64,000 nucleotides of DNA from Nemopilema nomurai (lineage: Eukaryota; Cnidaria; Scyphozoa; Rhizostomeae; Rhizostomatidae), in assembly GCA_003864495.1 (NCBI GenBank), contig ML133483.1, forward strand, positions 221,807 through 285,806, given 5' to 3'. This document shows, piece after piece, positions 38,301-48,791 of this stretch (its first letter is position 1; each line of letters begins with the position of its first letter). The position numbers and the translations under genes were made by a program. The notes below the pieces were generated by a model. The model saw nothing but the letters and a program-made list of their open reading frames with translations, ran no database searches and had not been told where the DNA came from.

Positions 38301-41300
38301 TCTGAATAATAGACTGTTGTTTATTTGGAATTGTAAATAGATAAGACCTACCTTAGATAGTTCCCATTTTGCTTGAAGATGCTCTACATGACCACCAAGC
38401 ATTTTAAAATTTTTTTCAGTTAGCAGAATGAAGCCATTATGGATTGGCAGTTTTCCAGTTAAACACACTTTTGAGCCACTTGGTGTCAGAAGGCTAAAAA
38501 AGCAAGTGATCAAATGTTTTCAAAAGCAATATTTAAAATCATTTTATGAAAAAAAATGGTGAAACCAGACATTGATAGCAAAAATTAAGCATCAAGAAAT
38601 GTACAATGCCTGCCAAAAGTCCTTGGAACACCTCAGTATTTTCTCTGGTTTTCCATTTCTCATTTCTTTGACACACCAATATGAATAGCTGTTAATCCCC
38701 CTAATCCCCCTAAGACAATGTTGGTGACAAAATATAGCATCCAGTTAATCTTGGGAAAAAGCTTAGAGCGCAAAAATGATGCTTCGTTTAGCAGCAGCTT
38801 ACAAAAGTATGAATGCAGTTGTGTTCATAGGTTGGCCCTAGTTTTATATTGTACTTTCAGGCACTATGTGTGCGAAGGATCTTATGTGAACGATTTGAAA
38901 ATTTGAGAAAAGAAATTTCTTTTGGTAAACAGTCCCCTTGCAATTAACAAAGCAATTGCAATACTTATTTGGAAGAAGATGATGGTGAATTCAGAATCAG
39001 ACCAACCAACCTGATTGAGTTAACAGTTTCTAGCTCCAGGCCTGTACAACTCATGACTCCATCTGTCATGGACAGTTTCAGCATTCTTGGTGCTGCTGAA
39101 GAATCTTCCTTGGCATTTGGGGCTGATATGTTTCTAATCTTTTGAATTTGAAGAACAATTGGACCCTCAATCTGAAAAAAATAAATAATGAAAGAAGGAG
39201 TAGTGCATGCAAAATCAGGGTTGGAAAATAAAAAGGAGCTACTCATGATTCATAAAATTTAATTAAAAATTCAACACAAATTCATCAAAGTTAATAAATG
39301 TTCATAGTTCAGCAAGTGAAAATTTTATCAGCCTTTCTGTATGAAAAACATGTTACAAGCAGGCTTTATTTAATTTGAGCAATTCCTGTACAAGCCTGAT
39401 TACACAAGCCTTTAATTGCTTGCCAAGAATTACAAATTCTGTGACACTTCATTGATTGTTGGAAAAAATGAGGTCAGCTGATAGAATATATACAATGGGT
39501 TGTTCTGTGCAAATAGGGAGGTCCTGAACAAAGACAAAAAGGAGTCAGGGTTTGGCTTTAATAACCAACTTTCCCATGGCAAATGTGAAGTGGGAGCATG
39601 AATGGACTTGCTTAATTAAAAAATCTATAATTAGGTAGGTATGCTAACAAAAGGTTGCCTCCATCTTTAAATCAATTGATAAGTGAACCCCTTCTCTTTG
39701 GCATTGATAGAAGTAATCAAAACATAATCAAAAGATGGAGTCATTCCTAGAGTAAAAATTTAGCTACATGGTGCAAGAAACTGACAACAACTTTTGCAAA
39801 ATGAAAAAAAATGCAAATTCACCTCTGAAACCTTGGTCCTGTTGATGTCTGCAGGCAAGCATTGCTTTCCGATTTGACGAAGGTCAGTCTATGGTTAGAA
39901 ATAAAGAACATCATAAATGATCAAGGGGCAACTCAAGATGTCTTTCAAGTCTTCAGCTTTCATTGATTGAGTGAAGTGCACAAAAAATGATTTCTTATCA
40001 AAGGTCAACAAGCTGGCTGAAAATTTGAAGAGATGGCATAATCTTGGTCACGGTCTGATCCAGGCAACCGATGCAAATGCATCAATCACAAATTTTAATT
40101 TCCAACAGATTCAGATTATTTTATTACTGCATTTTGTGCGGACGCACTGCTACGACAAATTGTTTTTCCAACTGATGCAGCTCCTCGTGCAATAAAATTA
40201 ATTTTTCACCACATCCAGTCATCCCCCCCATTTTTCTGATCCATTTCTTGCCATACTCGCGCAGTTTCAGCCCCATTTCCTTTTCCACCATGACTTTGTT
40301 CCTTCACTTCTGTAGCAACCTTTTAGCCACCCTCATATCAACTTAGCAATCGAAGCCAACAAATCTTGCGTAACCATTTTGATTAGTGCATCTGTGTCAA
40401 TCATCGTGGCTTTGACAGCTCAATTGTTCTCAACAAAGGATAGCCAAACTGCACTGGTCCCCAGACCCCTGAGCAAAGATAGTCGGTGTTTTGCATCGGT
40501 TGACCGATGCAGTCCAAAGTTTGATAATAAGCAGTATTTCACTGCTGTTGCTTGTTGGGGTTTCGCCTGAAAAGCCCCCCCAAAGATAACATCATTGCAA
40601 ACAATGATCAAGAAGAAATTGATTGCAGCCCTACATGCTATTAAAAGGCCAAAAAATAGTTTCCTAACAACAGAATTTTTTATTTCAAAAAACTGAAAAT
40701 GAAGCAAGGCAAAGGCGTTTGACCAAATGTATCTAAAAGGACAGGTCCATGCTTTCTGAGAGTTTATAGGGCGTGGCCCCAGGAAATTTTCTGGGGCAAA
40801 GCCCCCACACCCCCCTTATCTCTATTGGTCACTAATATTTCTGGATCCGCCCCTGATCTTGATAGCGTATATCAATATCAACATTAATTTTTCTATTTCT
40901 AAGAAATTTGTCATTGATGCATCTAATGATTCATAAATTTACTTGCTAAATAATACAGTTCCATTTCTCTATTTTACATTATATGATGTTATAATCAATT
41001 TGACATCAAGTCATCAGTTAAAATTATGTCACACTACAGCTAATTACAACATCTTTCTTTGTTTTCTACCCAATCAAAAAAATTTTACGCTTTACACTGA
41101 AAAAAAGTTTTACCCTAATGTGTGCCTAAAGTTGAGAAGCAAAAACTTACATGCAGAGCATTTGTGATCAGATCCTTTTTTGATGGAGCTTTGCTGGTGC
41201 AGAGTTCTTTGCAATGATTAATGCCCGTATAACTCAAGAACCTTTGATTAAAAAGTGATATTTAGCCACCATGGAGCTTCAACAGCATGACAAAGCAATA

Positions 41301-42808
41301 TAATAAAAAACATGCAAAAAAACAGCTTAATGTGAAGCTCTCCACATAAAATCTTCATATAAAAGACAGCATTTGTATAATCAAATTTACAAATATACCA
41401 GAAGGTTGTTACAACTCTGTTCAACTGTTCTAATAGAAACTGTGAAACTGTGAAAAATAGAAATGACAAAATGCTGTATATTAAAACCATCTTAGAAATT
41501 AAAAAGATTCCTTGATGGAAATGTTGAAAATGAATAAGATTAACCACTGTCTATGGTGTTGCTAGCTTAAGCAGCTAGGACATGTCTGAAGAAAGTTTAG
41601 TGTCAGAAGTTGACCGTGTAACCTGCTAAGATTCCCCAAGCTGTGCAAAGCTCTGCATTATGCAATGGATTGAATTTGCACATACCAGTTGCATATAAAG
41701 AAAACTTTACACAGCTTAAAAAGGTTTCACAGCTCTACCAAGAGAAGAGTATACCCCAGTACTTTGCATAAAGGCTGGGTTATATGATCACTTCCTTCCA
41801 TCAGAATTTGATACAATTATTAGGTGTTAATCCTCTATCATTGGAAATTTTACTCTGAACAAAAGCAGCCATTACCACCAAGAGCCAGGGGAAACAGGCT
41901 GAAGGTGTTTGCTGAAAGAGTCCGGGAGATTTTCGCTGACCATTTTTATGGACCTGTACAGGTTCCATGGCAATGGAAATGTTTTGTTCGACAACATGAC
42001 CAAACTGAACTGTGTTCATATATAAACTATTTGGATGCTCTGATGATAAGAATTTAATTTTTTTCCTAATAGCAACATTATTTTTTACTGCAATTATTTT
42101 TATAAAAAACTGTCTGTAAGTTGTGGCTCTTCGATTTGCTCCAAATCATTATCCATATTCGTTTTCTGCTGATGATAATGTTCCTTAGCACAATTCATGT
42201 TTTTCTCCATTTCTCGAAACTCTAGGCTGTTCCCTTCTCACAAAAACATCATGTGACGTAAGAATTTGTTGGTGTCTTTGGAAAAAGTAATGAACTCGAT
42301 TTTACTCTGCTTTCGTTGAGAGTAAAATTTCCAAAGCTACACGGTCACTTTTCAACGTATTGGTCGAATATCGAAAAAAGTGATGGAAAAAGTGATTTTG
42401 TAACTCGGCCTTAAGGCTGCAAAGAGTTTCCAGCCTTTTGCGTTCAGGCTTTGAAAGATTCAAAGTCGACATATAATATTAATACATTTTTCTTCCTGGC
42501 ATTGAAAGGTATCACTCTCCTGTGAGATTAATCTTCTTCATAACAGACTGTCCTAGAATTAAAAAGTTATCCCTAGCCCCATGTTTAGATGTTTCTTAGG
42601 GAAGAAATTTCAGGTAAGATGAAAATGTACGCCCAGTATATTGCTGAAGATCAGGATTCACAATTACCAGACTTTTTAATTTACTGTTCAAGCTCAAAAA
42701 TACACGCTGGCAAAGCCAAAAGCCGTCGTCTCATGAAATTCTATTAGCATATATCTTGATAAATGCAAATATTAGATACCATCCATCTCCCATCAACTCG
42801 GCCTCCAT
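32375..42808 (-). CDS. TDRD3: TDRD3-like protein (OB-fold, RG-rich) without a visible Tudor domain
   Basis: Ten-exon gene of 795 residues. Exons: 42808-42780, 41241-41151, 39888-39823, 39171-39011, 38493-38352, 38249-38126, 37832-37719, 37173-36020, 33649-33602 and 32833-32375; all phases match. Residues 1-180 follow the TDRD3 N-terminal DUF1767/OB-fold region: [81 protein letters not shown], then GGPPLFVPF. In characterised family members this part binds topoisomerase TOP3B. Exon 8 (385 codons) is highly charged, with an RG/RGG segment at about residues 494-552. The C-terminus is Met/Gln-rich, with [12 protein letters not shown] repeats, and ends VYRPKAE. I could find neither the UBA nor the Tudor domain of the vertebrate protein (see findings). 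The last intron ends in CAGCAG, allowing optional inclusion of one glutamine. Confidence 0.9.
34006..34722. mobile_element. 717-bp terminal-inverted-repeat element in TDRD3 intron 8
   Basis: The ends match for about 34 bases: AGCCCTGTTTACACTACAAC on the left against AGCCCTGTTTACATTACAAC on the reversed right end, both continuing TTTTAACCTGGGTT. Inside each end the word AACCTGGGTT is repeated several times in both orientations. A trinucleotide TTG flanks both sides (34003-34005 and 34723-34725), a possible short target duplication. GCGCATGCG sits near the inner edge of both arms. The centre has an open minus-strand frame (34576-34205, 123 codons) with no family I recognise. Superfamily unassigned. 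Confidence 0.8.
35066..35928. repeat. 25-bp minisatellite with 200-bp higher-order structure
   Basis: About 34 tandem copies of a 25-bp unit with core AATGATGACAAACACCTCA. Variants such as CACCCTAAAAATCTATG, CATTTCAAAAGTC and CAAAATACCTAAAAAATCAA recur in the same order at about 35185-35390, 35535-35740 and 35741-35893, so blocks of roughly eight units were duplicated. Located in TDRD3 intron 8. Confidence 0.95.
40720..40855. mobile_element. One end of a hAT-like element in TDRD3 intron 2
   Basis: The right terminus on the opposite strand reads CAGGGGCGGATCCAGAA, typical of this window's hAT-type ends, followed by C/G-rich sequence. The partner end to the left was not found; the element may extend towards 40200 or be truncated. 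Confidence 0.5.
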
Positions 42809-45800
42809 CTTCTTTTTCGACCTGCTTGCATTTAGGCTGCGGGGCGAGCCTCGTTACGGTCACTGGATTGGAGGTCATGCAGCTCACGTATCGCCCAAGA
42901 CTGTTTCTCCAGTGGAAAGAACATATTAATATACGCATTAGCAGTGGGCTTGGCTTGTGAAGCCATTTGGAAACACTTTTTGAGTTCTGATCTTTTCAAT
43001 AACGCTGATTCTGTTGTTTGATCTTTAATGTGTCTGTGTCTTCATTGTAAAATTTTCAATGCAACAGATTTTACGATGTTGGCGACATCATTGGTCCGAG
43101 CATGGAACCCTGTGATACATCCTAGTTGACTAGGCGTCCGCTAGAGTTGTGTCCACTACGCTGAGTTGACTGATGATAATCAAGCAGAAAATTTGTCCAG
43201 TAGACCACAGACTATACCTAATGCATTCAATACCAGAGCATATTGATCTTATAACGATGAGCCATAACATTTTGAAGGAAAACATGATAAACATCGGATC
43301 TGAGGTTGGGGGTGGAGCACACATTGAAGAGAAATAATCTATAGTGCTCATGCGACAAGTTTCATCATGTGATTTTCAATAGATTCCCTAGATGCAACAT
43401 TGGCGAATATTTTTAAGGCAATTGCCAAAATAGAATCCAATAGAAAATAGCTTGGTGATTTGAAAAGGTAACTTCGGAGTTTCAATTGGCTATGCATAAA
43501 TGATAAAAGTACAATATGAATCAATATATGAATCAATTCCTGCTTTCCTTCAACAGCAACAACAACAGTTTCAGTTGTGCGCACTAGTTTCTTCAGCAGA
43601 ACGTTGAGCCTTCGAAGTAACTTTCATAAAAATGTGTAGGGCACGAGCACATATGGGAATTAATGGTCTTCTAAAGACTATCTATGCCTATAAAAGAAAA
43701 AGGCCAAATCAAACTAGGACACATTGTCATACAACACAAAATGTCACTTAAAAAAGGCCTTAAAAAAGAAGAGGTGTGTGTTTTGCCAGCGCTCCAGAAA
43801 TTATAGTTGAGGACAGAAATCACTTGATTCGTGCTACAGCCAGTTCGTATCGAAATTCACTATGAAGTTAAAACTCCTTTTTTTGCGGGACTCATAAAGT
43901 ATTTACCTTTGTACTTTTAGGCCAGAATCCCTAGACATTGATTCATGTCCGTACACCAATTCCAATTCGCAGCGGAGCCACAGTATGAGGGGCAAGATGA
44001 TTTGGAAGAGTTCGATAATCTTCCAAAAATAGAAATGCTAACCGAAGTTTGTCATCTTAATGTTTGTCATCATCTGTGACTGAAGTTCCTGGAAGACATC
44101 TGCGAATCTTTAAAGGATAATTCCTAAGCTTTAAAGCGAATATGATCATGTATAATGCCTGCCTACTCTTATTTGCACATGTTACGAAAAAACAGCTAGT
44201 GAACCAGTTATAATGTCTAGCTGTGCATTTTCTATTTCAAAGAATTGAATTTTGGCAAAATGGAAATGATTTATTTATTGCAAGTTGATAGAATTCATCA
44301 AATTGCTCAAATATAGGGTATCTTCTCCCTTAACAGTATTTTAAAAGAAAATAGTGATCGAGCTTTCTTAAAAGCATCTAAATGCTTACACAAATATTTA
44401 CAAAAAAGTTTGCTGTTCAACAGCTGTTACTATCGCGGTTTTTGCCATTATTTGATGAAGTATACCAGAACCTAAAAGGGAGCATAAGGATTCATCAAAA
44501 ATCGTTTGCTGCAAAAGTCGTAGAAATAATTCAGCTTCTTTGCCAAGTCGATAAGGACCTATAAGGTTTACGATTAAATCTCCTTAAAAAACATGACATG
44601 CAGTTAATAGTATTGTAGGCACCAGTCAATTGCACGTGACACTTGCCGGTGTGCCGCGTGGCAGGAACGCCATAAAATTGGCGCGTAATTTGAATTTCGA
44701 AATCGGGGAGAATGATCCTTCCCTTCTCTTCAATTCAACATCAGAATTTGTGAACCGTCTCAGTGCTTAGAAGGAGCGTCGAAGTTTCAAGTCTCCTGAC
44801 TAAATTGTTGAAGCTCTTGATCCCACTGCACCTCAGCAGGGGACACTTTTCATTTGCAGTTGAACTATAAAAGACGATTGGTTGGTATTATGTCTCGTAC
44901 CACTTGCAATGGAAAATGGAGCCCTTGCTAAAAACTATGAAGATCACTGAATATAAGAATCACCAGAAGGTAGTTCGCCCAATAAACATTTACCTCTGCC
45001 AACGCGATGTTTCAAGGTTACCTGTAACTAGGTTACGAGAATTTGAAATGTATCAACAAATTCATGTGAAATGGATGTATATCACAGTTCACAAATTTCG
45101 CAGTTATGGAGACCATCTGTTGACCTGTTGAGCAATATTTGGTAAAACAGGATTGCAGAAAGATACCAATGATTTGCTTAAAGACATTTTTCACAAAGAT
45201 TTTCTTTACTTGAACATTCATTTCGCCAACAATTGCACATGCGTGTCTTCGTGCCCTGCAGATACTTATTACTGATTACTTCCAGTATATGTTATTACGA
45301 GTCTACAATATTACTATTGTTCGTGGCATTAGATGCTAGGGTTGGAATTGCCAAAGAGATACTTTTGTGCTAGTATTGCTCTCAAATGTCAATAGCTTAT
45401 TATCTTCAGACGGCTTCGTCTCTTATCAAAGCTATCGATGAGATGACAGTGCTGGGCCTTTTAAGTATTTTATCATTCAAACCAACATTCGAACTCCCTC
45501 GTTGGCAACGAGAATAAACAGCCATTTACGCCAGTTGATCTTGGTGTAATACATTTAGTATAGTGTTACCTTGCGTAAGATGGACAGTAAATTTTTGCTA
45601 TACAGTTAATCTAGATTAAGCAGCTACTTGGTTGGCGTGTGTTTGAAACGGACTGTGACCTTAATATCTTTCCTTGGCATTTCGAGGTGCAAAATCAAAT
45701 TGTTGTATTGAAGTTTATTGCTAATCTCGCTAACTTGCCTCTTTCAATCCTCTTAACACTTGTCATTATCTTGTTTCAAAATGGTTGCAACTTTGGAATT

Positions 45801-47627
45801 GGCTGTAGCTGGTCGTCTGCTAGGCTCAAGAAAAGTTTTCAGCTAGATCTGATTGTACTTCGAATCAGATGATGTCGATTCTTTACAAATTTGCTGAAAG
45901 GAGCTCAAATCCATAAAGGAACATTAAATGGCACAGATCCTTGTGGTCCTCCTGATAGAGTGATTCTAAACAATTGGATTTTTGTTCAGAAGGTATTTAT
46001 TAGTCCTTGATTGGGATGCAGTCGTAAGATAGGTGTAGGGGTGCTAAAAACCCTGCAAAAAGAGCTCCGAAAATCAACTCTAAAGGGCACCATTAAACAA
46101 TCCATTCTAGATCGTTCGTTAAATTTACAAAATTTGGTCGTCAAAGCCCATGTTTTGGTACCAGAAAAAGGTAGCTCTAATCATTGACAAACTTTCAAGC
46201 CATAAATAATGTTAAGTCCTAGCAAACGGCTTCACTTTGCCTTCGTACAATAATTGATAATTGCTTTTTGTGGTCACCAGTAGTTTGTTGGCTTATGTTT
46301 GAAAATTGGAGCCGAACTTGGACTAACAATTAATTAGTCTGTGTTAATTTAAACCGTTCAACATGCATTTAGCGCAAAATTTTGCGATGCTATGATTAAA
46401 TCTTTATTTTGAACAGCTTCTTGGGCAATTTCTTTGGATCATTTCGGACTGGGAAACCTTCCTTGTTTGTCAACATGTCACTTTCAAACTTCGAGAAACA
46501 GATTAGAAGGACATGTGTAGGATTTGCTAATTACCAGTCCGGCTTGAAGTGAAATGTTGGAAAACAGACTGATAATACGGGGGTAATCTATAACGAACTA
46601 TGTAACTAAAGAACACTCCCTATCTGCTTGGGCTGGCAGGCAGGCTGCAATGACCTTCCAGCTTCCTTGCCAAGAGGCGACCCCCGTCATAAATTCTTAC
46701 AAAAAGGTGTGACCATTTTCTAAAAGGTGCCTAATTGGGCCCCATCGATTACAACATTGGAGATTGACACTAATCGAGAGATCCCCGAAGCTTTTGTGTT
46801 ACGCGTTAATGACAAGTCAGTCACAGGTACGGTGAAATAAGCCTTGCGCACGTGCGGTAGAGACCATCCCCTTTTGATTCCTGCAGTTTTAATTTTTTCC
46901 TCTCTCCCTTCTCAGCGCAGCAGAAAGTAAGCTGCGAAACGAATAGTCTGCGTAAATACAAATGTCCAAGAAAGGATTCTTGTGGCACTGCAATCAATGT
47001 CGTGTATGCAGTATTCAACGCCGCTTGCTTTGTAGACATAATTTAGAAGAGCCGATGTTCAATGGTTTAGTAAATAGAAGAGCCGACGTCAAAAGAAAGC
47101 CACGAATCTGTTTGAAAATCAGTTTCTGTGACCAGCCTTTGTGCACCAGTGGTTGGAGGCAACATAGCATCGTCAATATTGAGATAGAGATCATAACAGC
47201 TGTCTTCACCTGACTTTTTCAATCCCCATTACTTAATTTTAATCAGCTACCAAAGCATCTGCCCTAGCTTTTCTCACTTTCTCAAGCGAGTTGATCTGAT
47301 ACTGCTTTAACGTGGTTATTGTATATACTGATCTGTACTGTTAATTACTGTATATATCTCACTTCCTCATATTATATCGCATACGCACCATACAGTACCA
47401 CATCACACTGTCCTAAATGAGTGATATGTTAGTAAAAATAACTGCAAATTTCTATCTATAATTTCGACCATGGTTAACTGTTACCGTGAAAGTACTTTCC
47501 TTGCCAAAGAACTGTCCTTTATAAGCGGTTCTTGAAGCAGTCCTCATAGAAGTATAAATGAAAAAGGCTCAAACAATGAGTCTTGTGGTACCATAATTAG
47601 ACCCCTTCAGAGAAGGCCCCATGCACA
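42809..47627. other. Long intergenic interval without a supported gene
   Basis: The first few hundred bases must include the TDRD3 promoter. Open stretches at 43348-43584 (minus), 44382-44564 (plus), 44904-45131 (plus), 45639-45872 (plus) and 46962-47213 (plus) have no recognisable domain, and several are overlapped by equal-length frames on the other strand. Nothing else was identified. Confidence 0.45.
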
Positions 47628-48791
47628 CTATGCTTTTACGTCATCGTTATCTGTGCTTTGGGCTCGCTCTCCTTGCCTATTCCCTGAGCCTCGACTTTCT
47701 TGTCTCGATGCCTGTTTTGCAACAACAGCAACGGGACGCCTGTCGAGTGCACAGCAAGCAAGTCGTTTGAATTGCCTGGTTACCCAAGAGCTCGCTTTGT
47801 TGTTGCAGCACAGTATGATGATAGGACCGAACACGCGGGACGACAGAAAGACCGGGCTTGCGATGAGAAAAGAATCTTCCATTTGCAGCAGGAGATCGGT
47901 CTTGCCATCCAGCCTGCAAGCGCTAAAGATGCAGGTACATATCAACATGGGAATACACGAGATGTACAGGGAGCCAAGAAGAAGCATGATTGTTTTGTGC
48001 AGACGCTTCACGTAGTCTGGCGTAGACACGGATCCATTCGCGTTAGCATAGACCGGGTTGTTTGCAGCAAACTTCCTGATGCGAAGGTAACCACGCAAGT
48101 AGAAAAAAGTCACCGAAAAGATGACTAGAGCGGTGAACGTACCGCATGTTAACATGTACACGGCCAGAAAGTGCGAGTCTTGGCTTGCAAGTTCGTAGGC
48201 GGCAGCGTATGCAAAGCAAAACACGGTTACCGCTGTCAACAGGACGTACAGTTTAGGCCGCTGGAAAACCTTGGCAAAACGCGACGGACGCTCGATGTTT
48301 GGGTTCATGTGGATGTAGCGGTCGGCAGCCATAATAACAATAATGCTTGCGGAGAGGTATGAAAGAAAGCCACTGCAAGTGGAAACGAACCTTTTAGAGG
48401 CACATTTCGCAGAATCATTGTCAACGATGTGATAAAGTGTGAACGTCACCGTATGCAAGAGGCCAAATAGAAAGTCCGTGACACTGAGACACGTGATCAG
48501 CAGATTGGACGTGTTTGTGCGCGTCTGTTTCGTTTTCACGAACGCAACCAGCAGCAGCAGACTCAGAAGCAGCATCGCAATGGCAACGGTTTGAAAGGTA
48601 ACATAAGCAGCATGCTCCAGATTGCCATTACCAGTCAAGGCAACTCCGGTGTCGCACGCTGGCATGCCTTGGATGTCACCTGCCTTTGGCTCTGTCCTTG
48701 ATTTCGCTTGTTTTTGCATCAACCTAAAAAGATTTCCTTGTGTAATATATCCTTGATTAACCTTATTGCATTTGGCAGCTTTATAGTCCAA
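47628..48791 (-). CDS. Rhodopsin-like (class A) G protein-coupled receptor, intronless
   Basis: A single open exon of 387 codons encodes seven hydrophobic segments at about residues 62-86, 95-120, 136-158, 181-200, 210-233, 265-288 and 303-328. Class A marks are the LSVTDFLFG motif in TM2, a cysteine before TM3 (C130) and DRY at 157-159 ending TM3. A double cysteine at 346-347 could be palmitoylated, and a basic/serine tail follows. The motif NPxxY of TM7 is replaced by VFGPIII, and the TM6 CWxP motif is reduced to SCIP, so activation switches are atypical. The ligand is unknown; the family could be amine-, peptide- or lipid-like. An alternative start is M25 (48719), which lies just downstream of a plausible acceptor (CTTTTTAG) and would imply a separate 5' exon. 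Single-exon receptors of this kind are common in cnidarian genomes. Confidence 0.9.
   Translation of the reverse strand: MDYKAAKCNKVNQGYITQGNLFRLMQKQAKSRTEPKAGDIQGMPACDTGVALTGNGNLEHAAYVTFQTVAIAMLLLSLLLLVAFVKTKQTRTNTSNLLITCLSVTDFLFGLLHTVTFTLYHIVDNDSAKCASKRFVSTCSGFLSYLSASIIVIMAADRYIHMNPNIERPSRFAKVFQRPKLYVLLTAVTVFCFAYAAAYELASQDSHFLAVYMLTCGTFTALVIFSVTFFYLRGYLRIRKFAANNPVYANANGSVSTPDYVKRLHKTIMLLLGSLYISCIPMLICTCIFSACRLDGKTDLLLQMEDSFLIASPVFLSSRVFGPIIILCCNNKASSWVTRQFKRLACCALDRRPVAVVAKQASRQESRGSGNRQGERAQSTDNDDVKA

Noticed and set aside
47653..48128. Plus-strand open frames opposite the GPCR
   Set aside because: No homology; the minus strand encodes a full seven-helix receptor.
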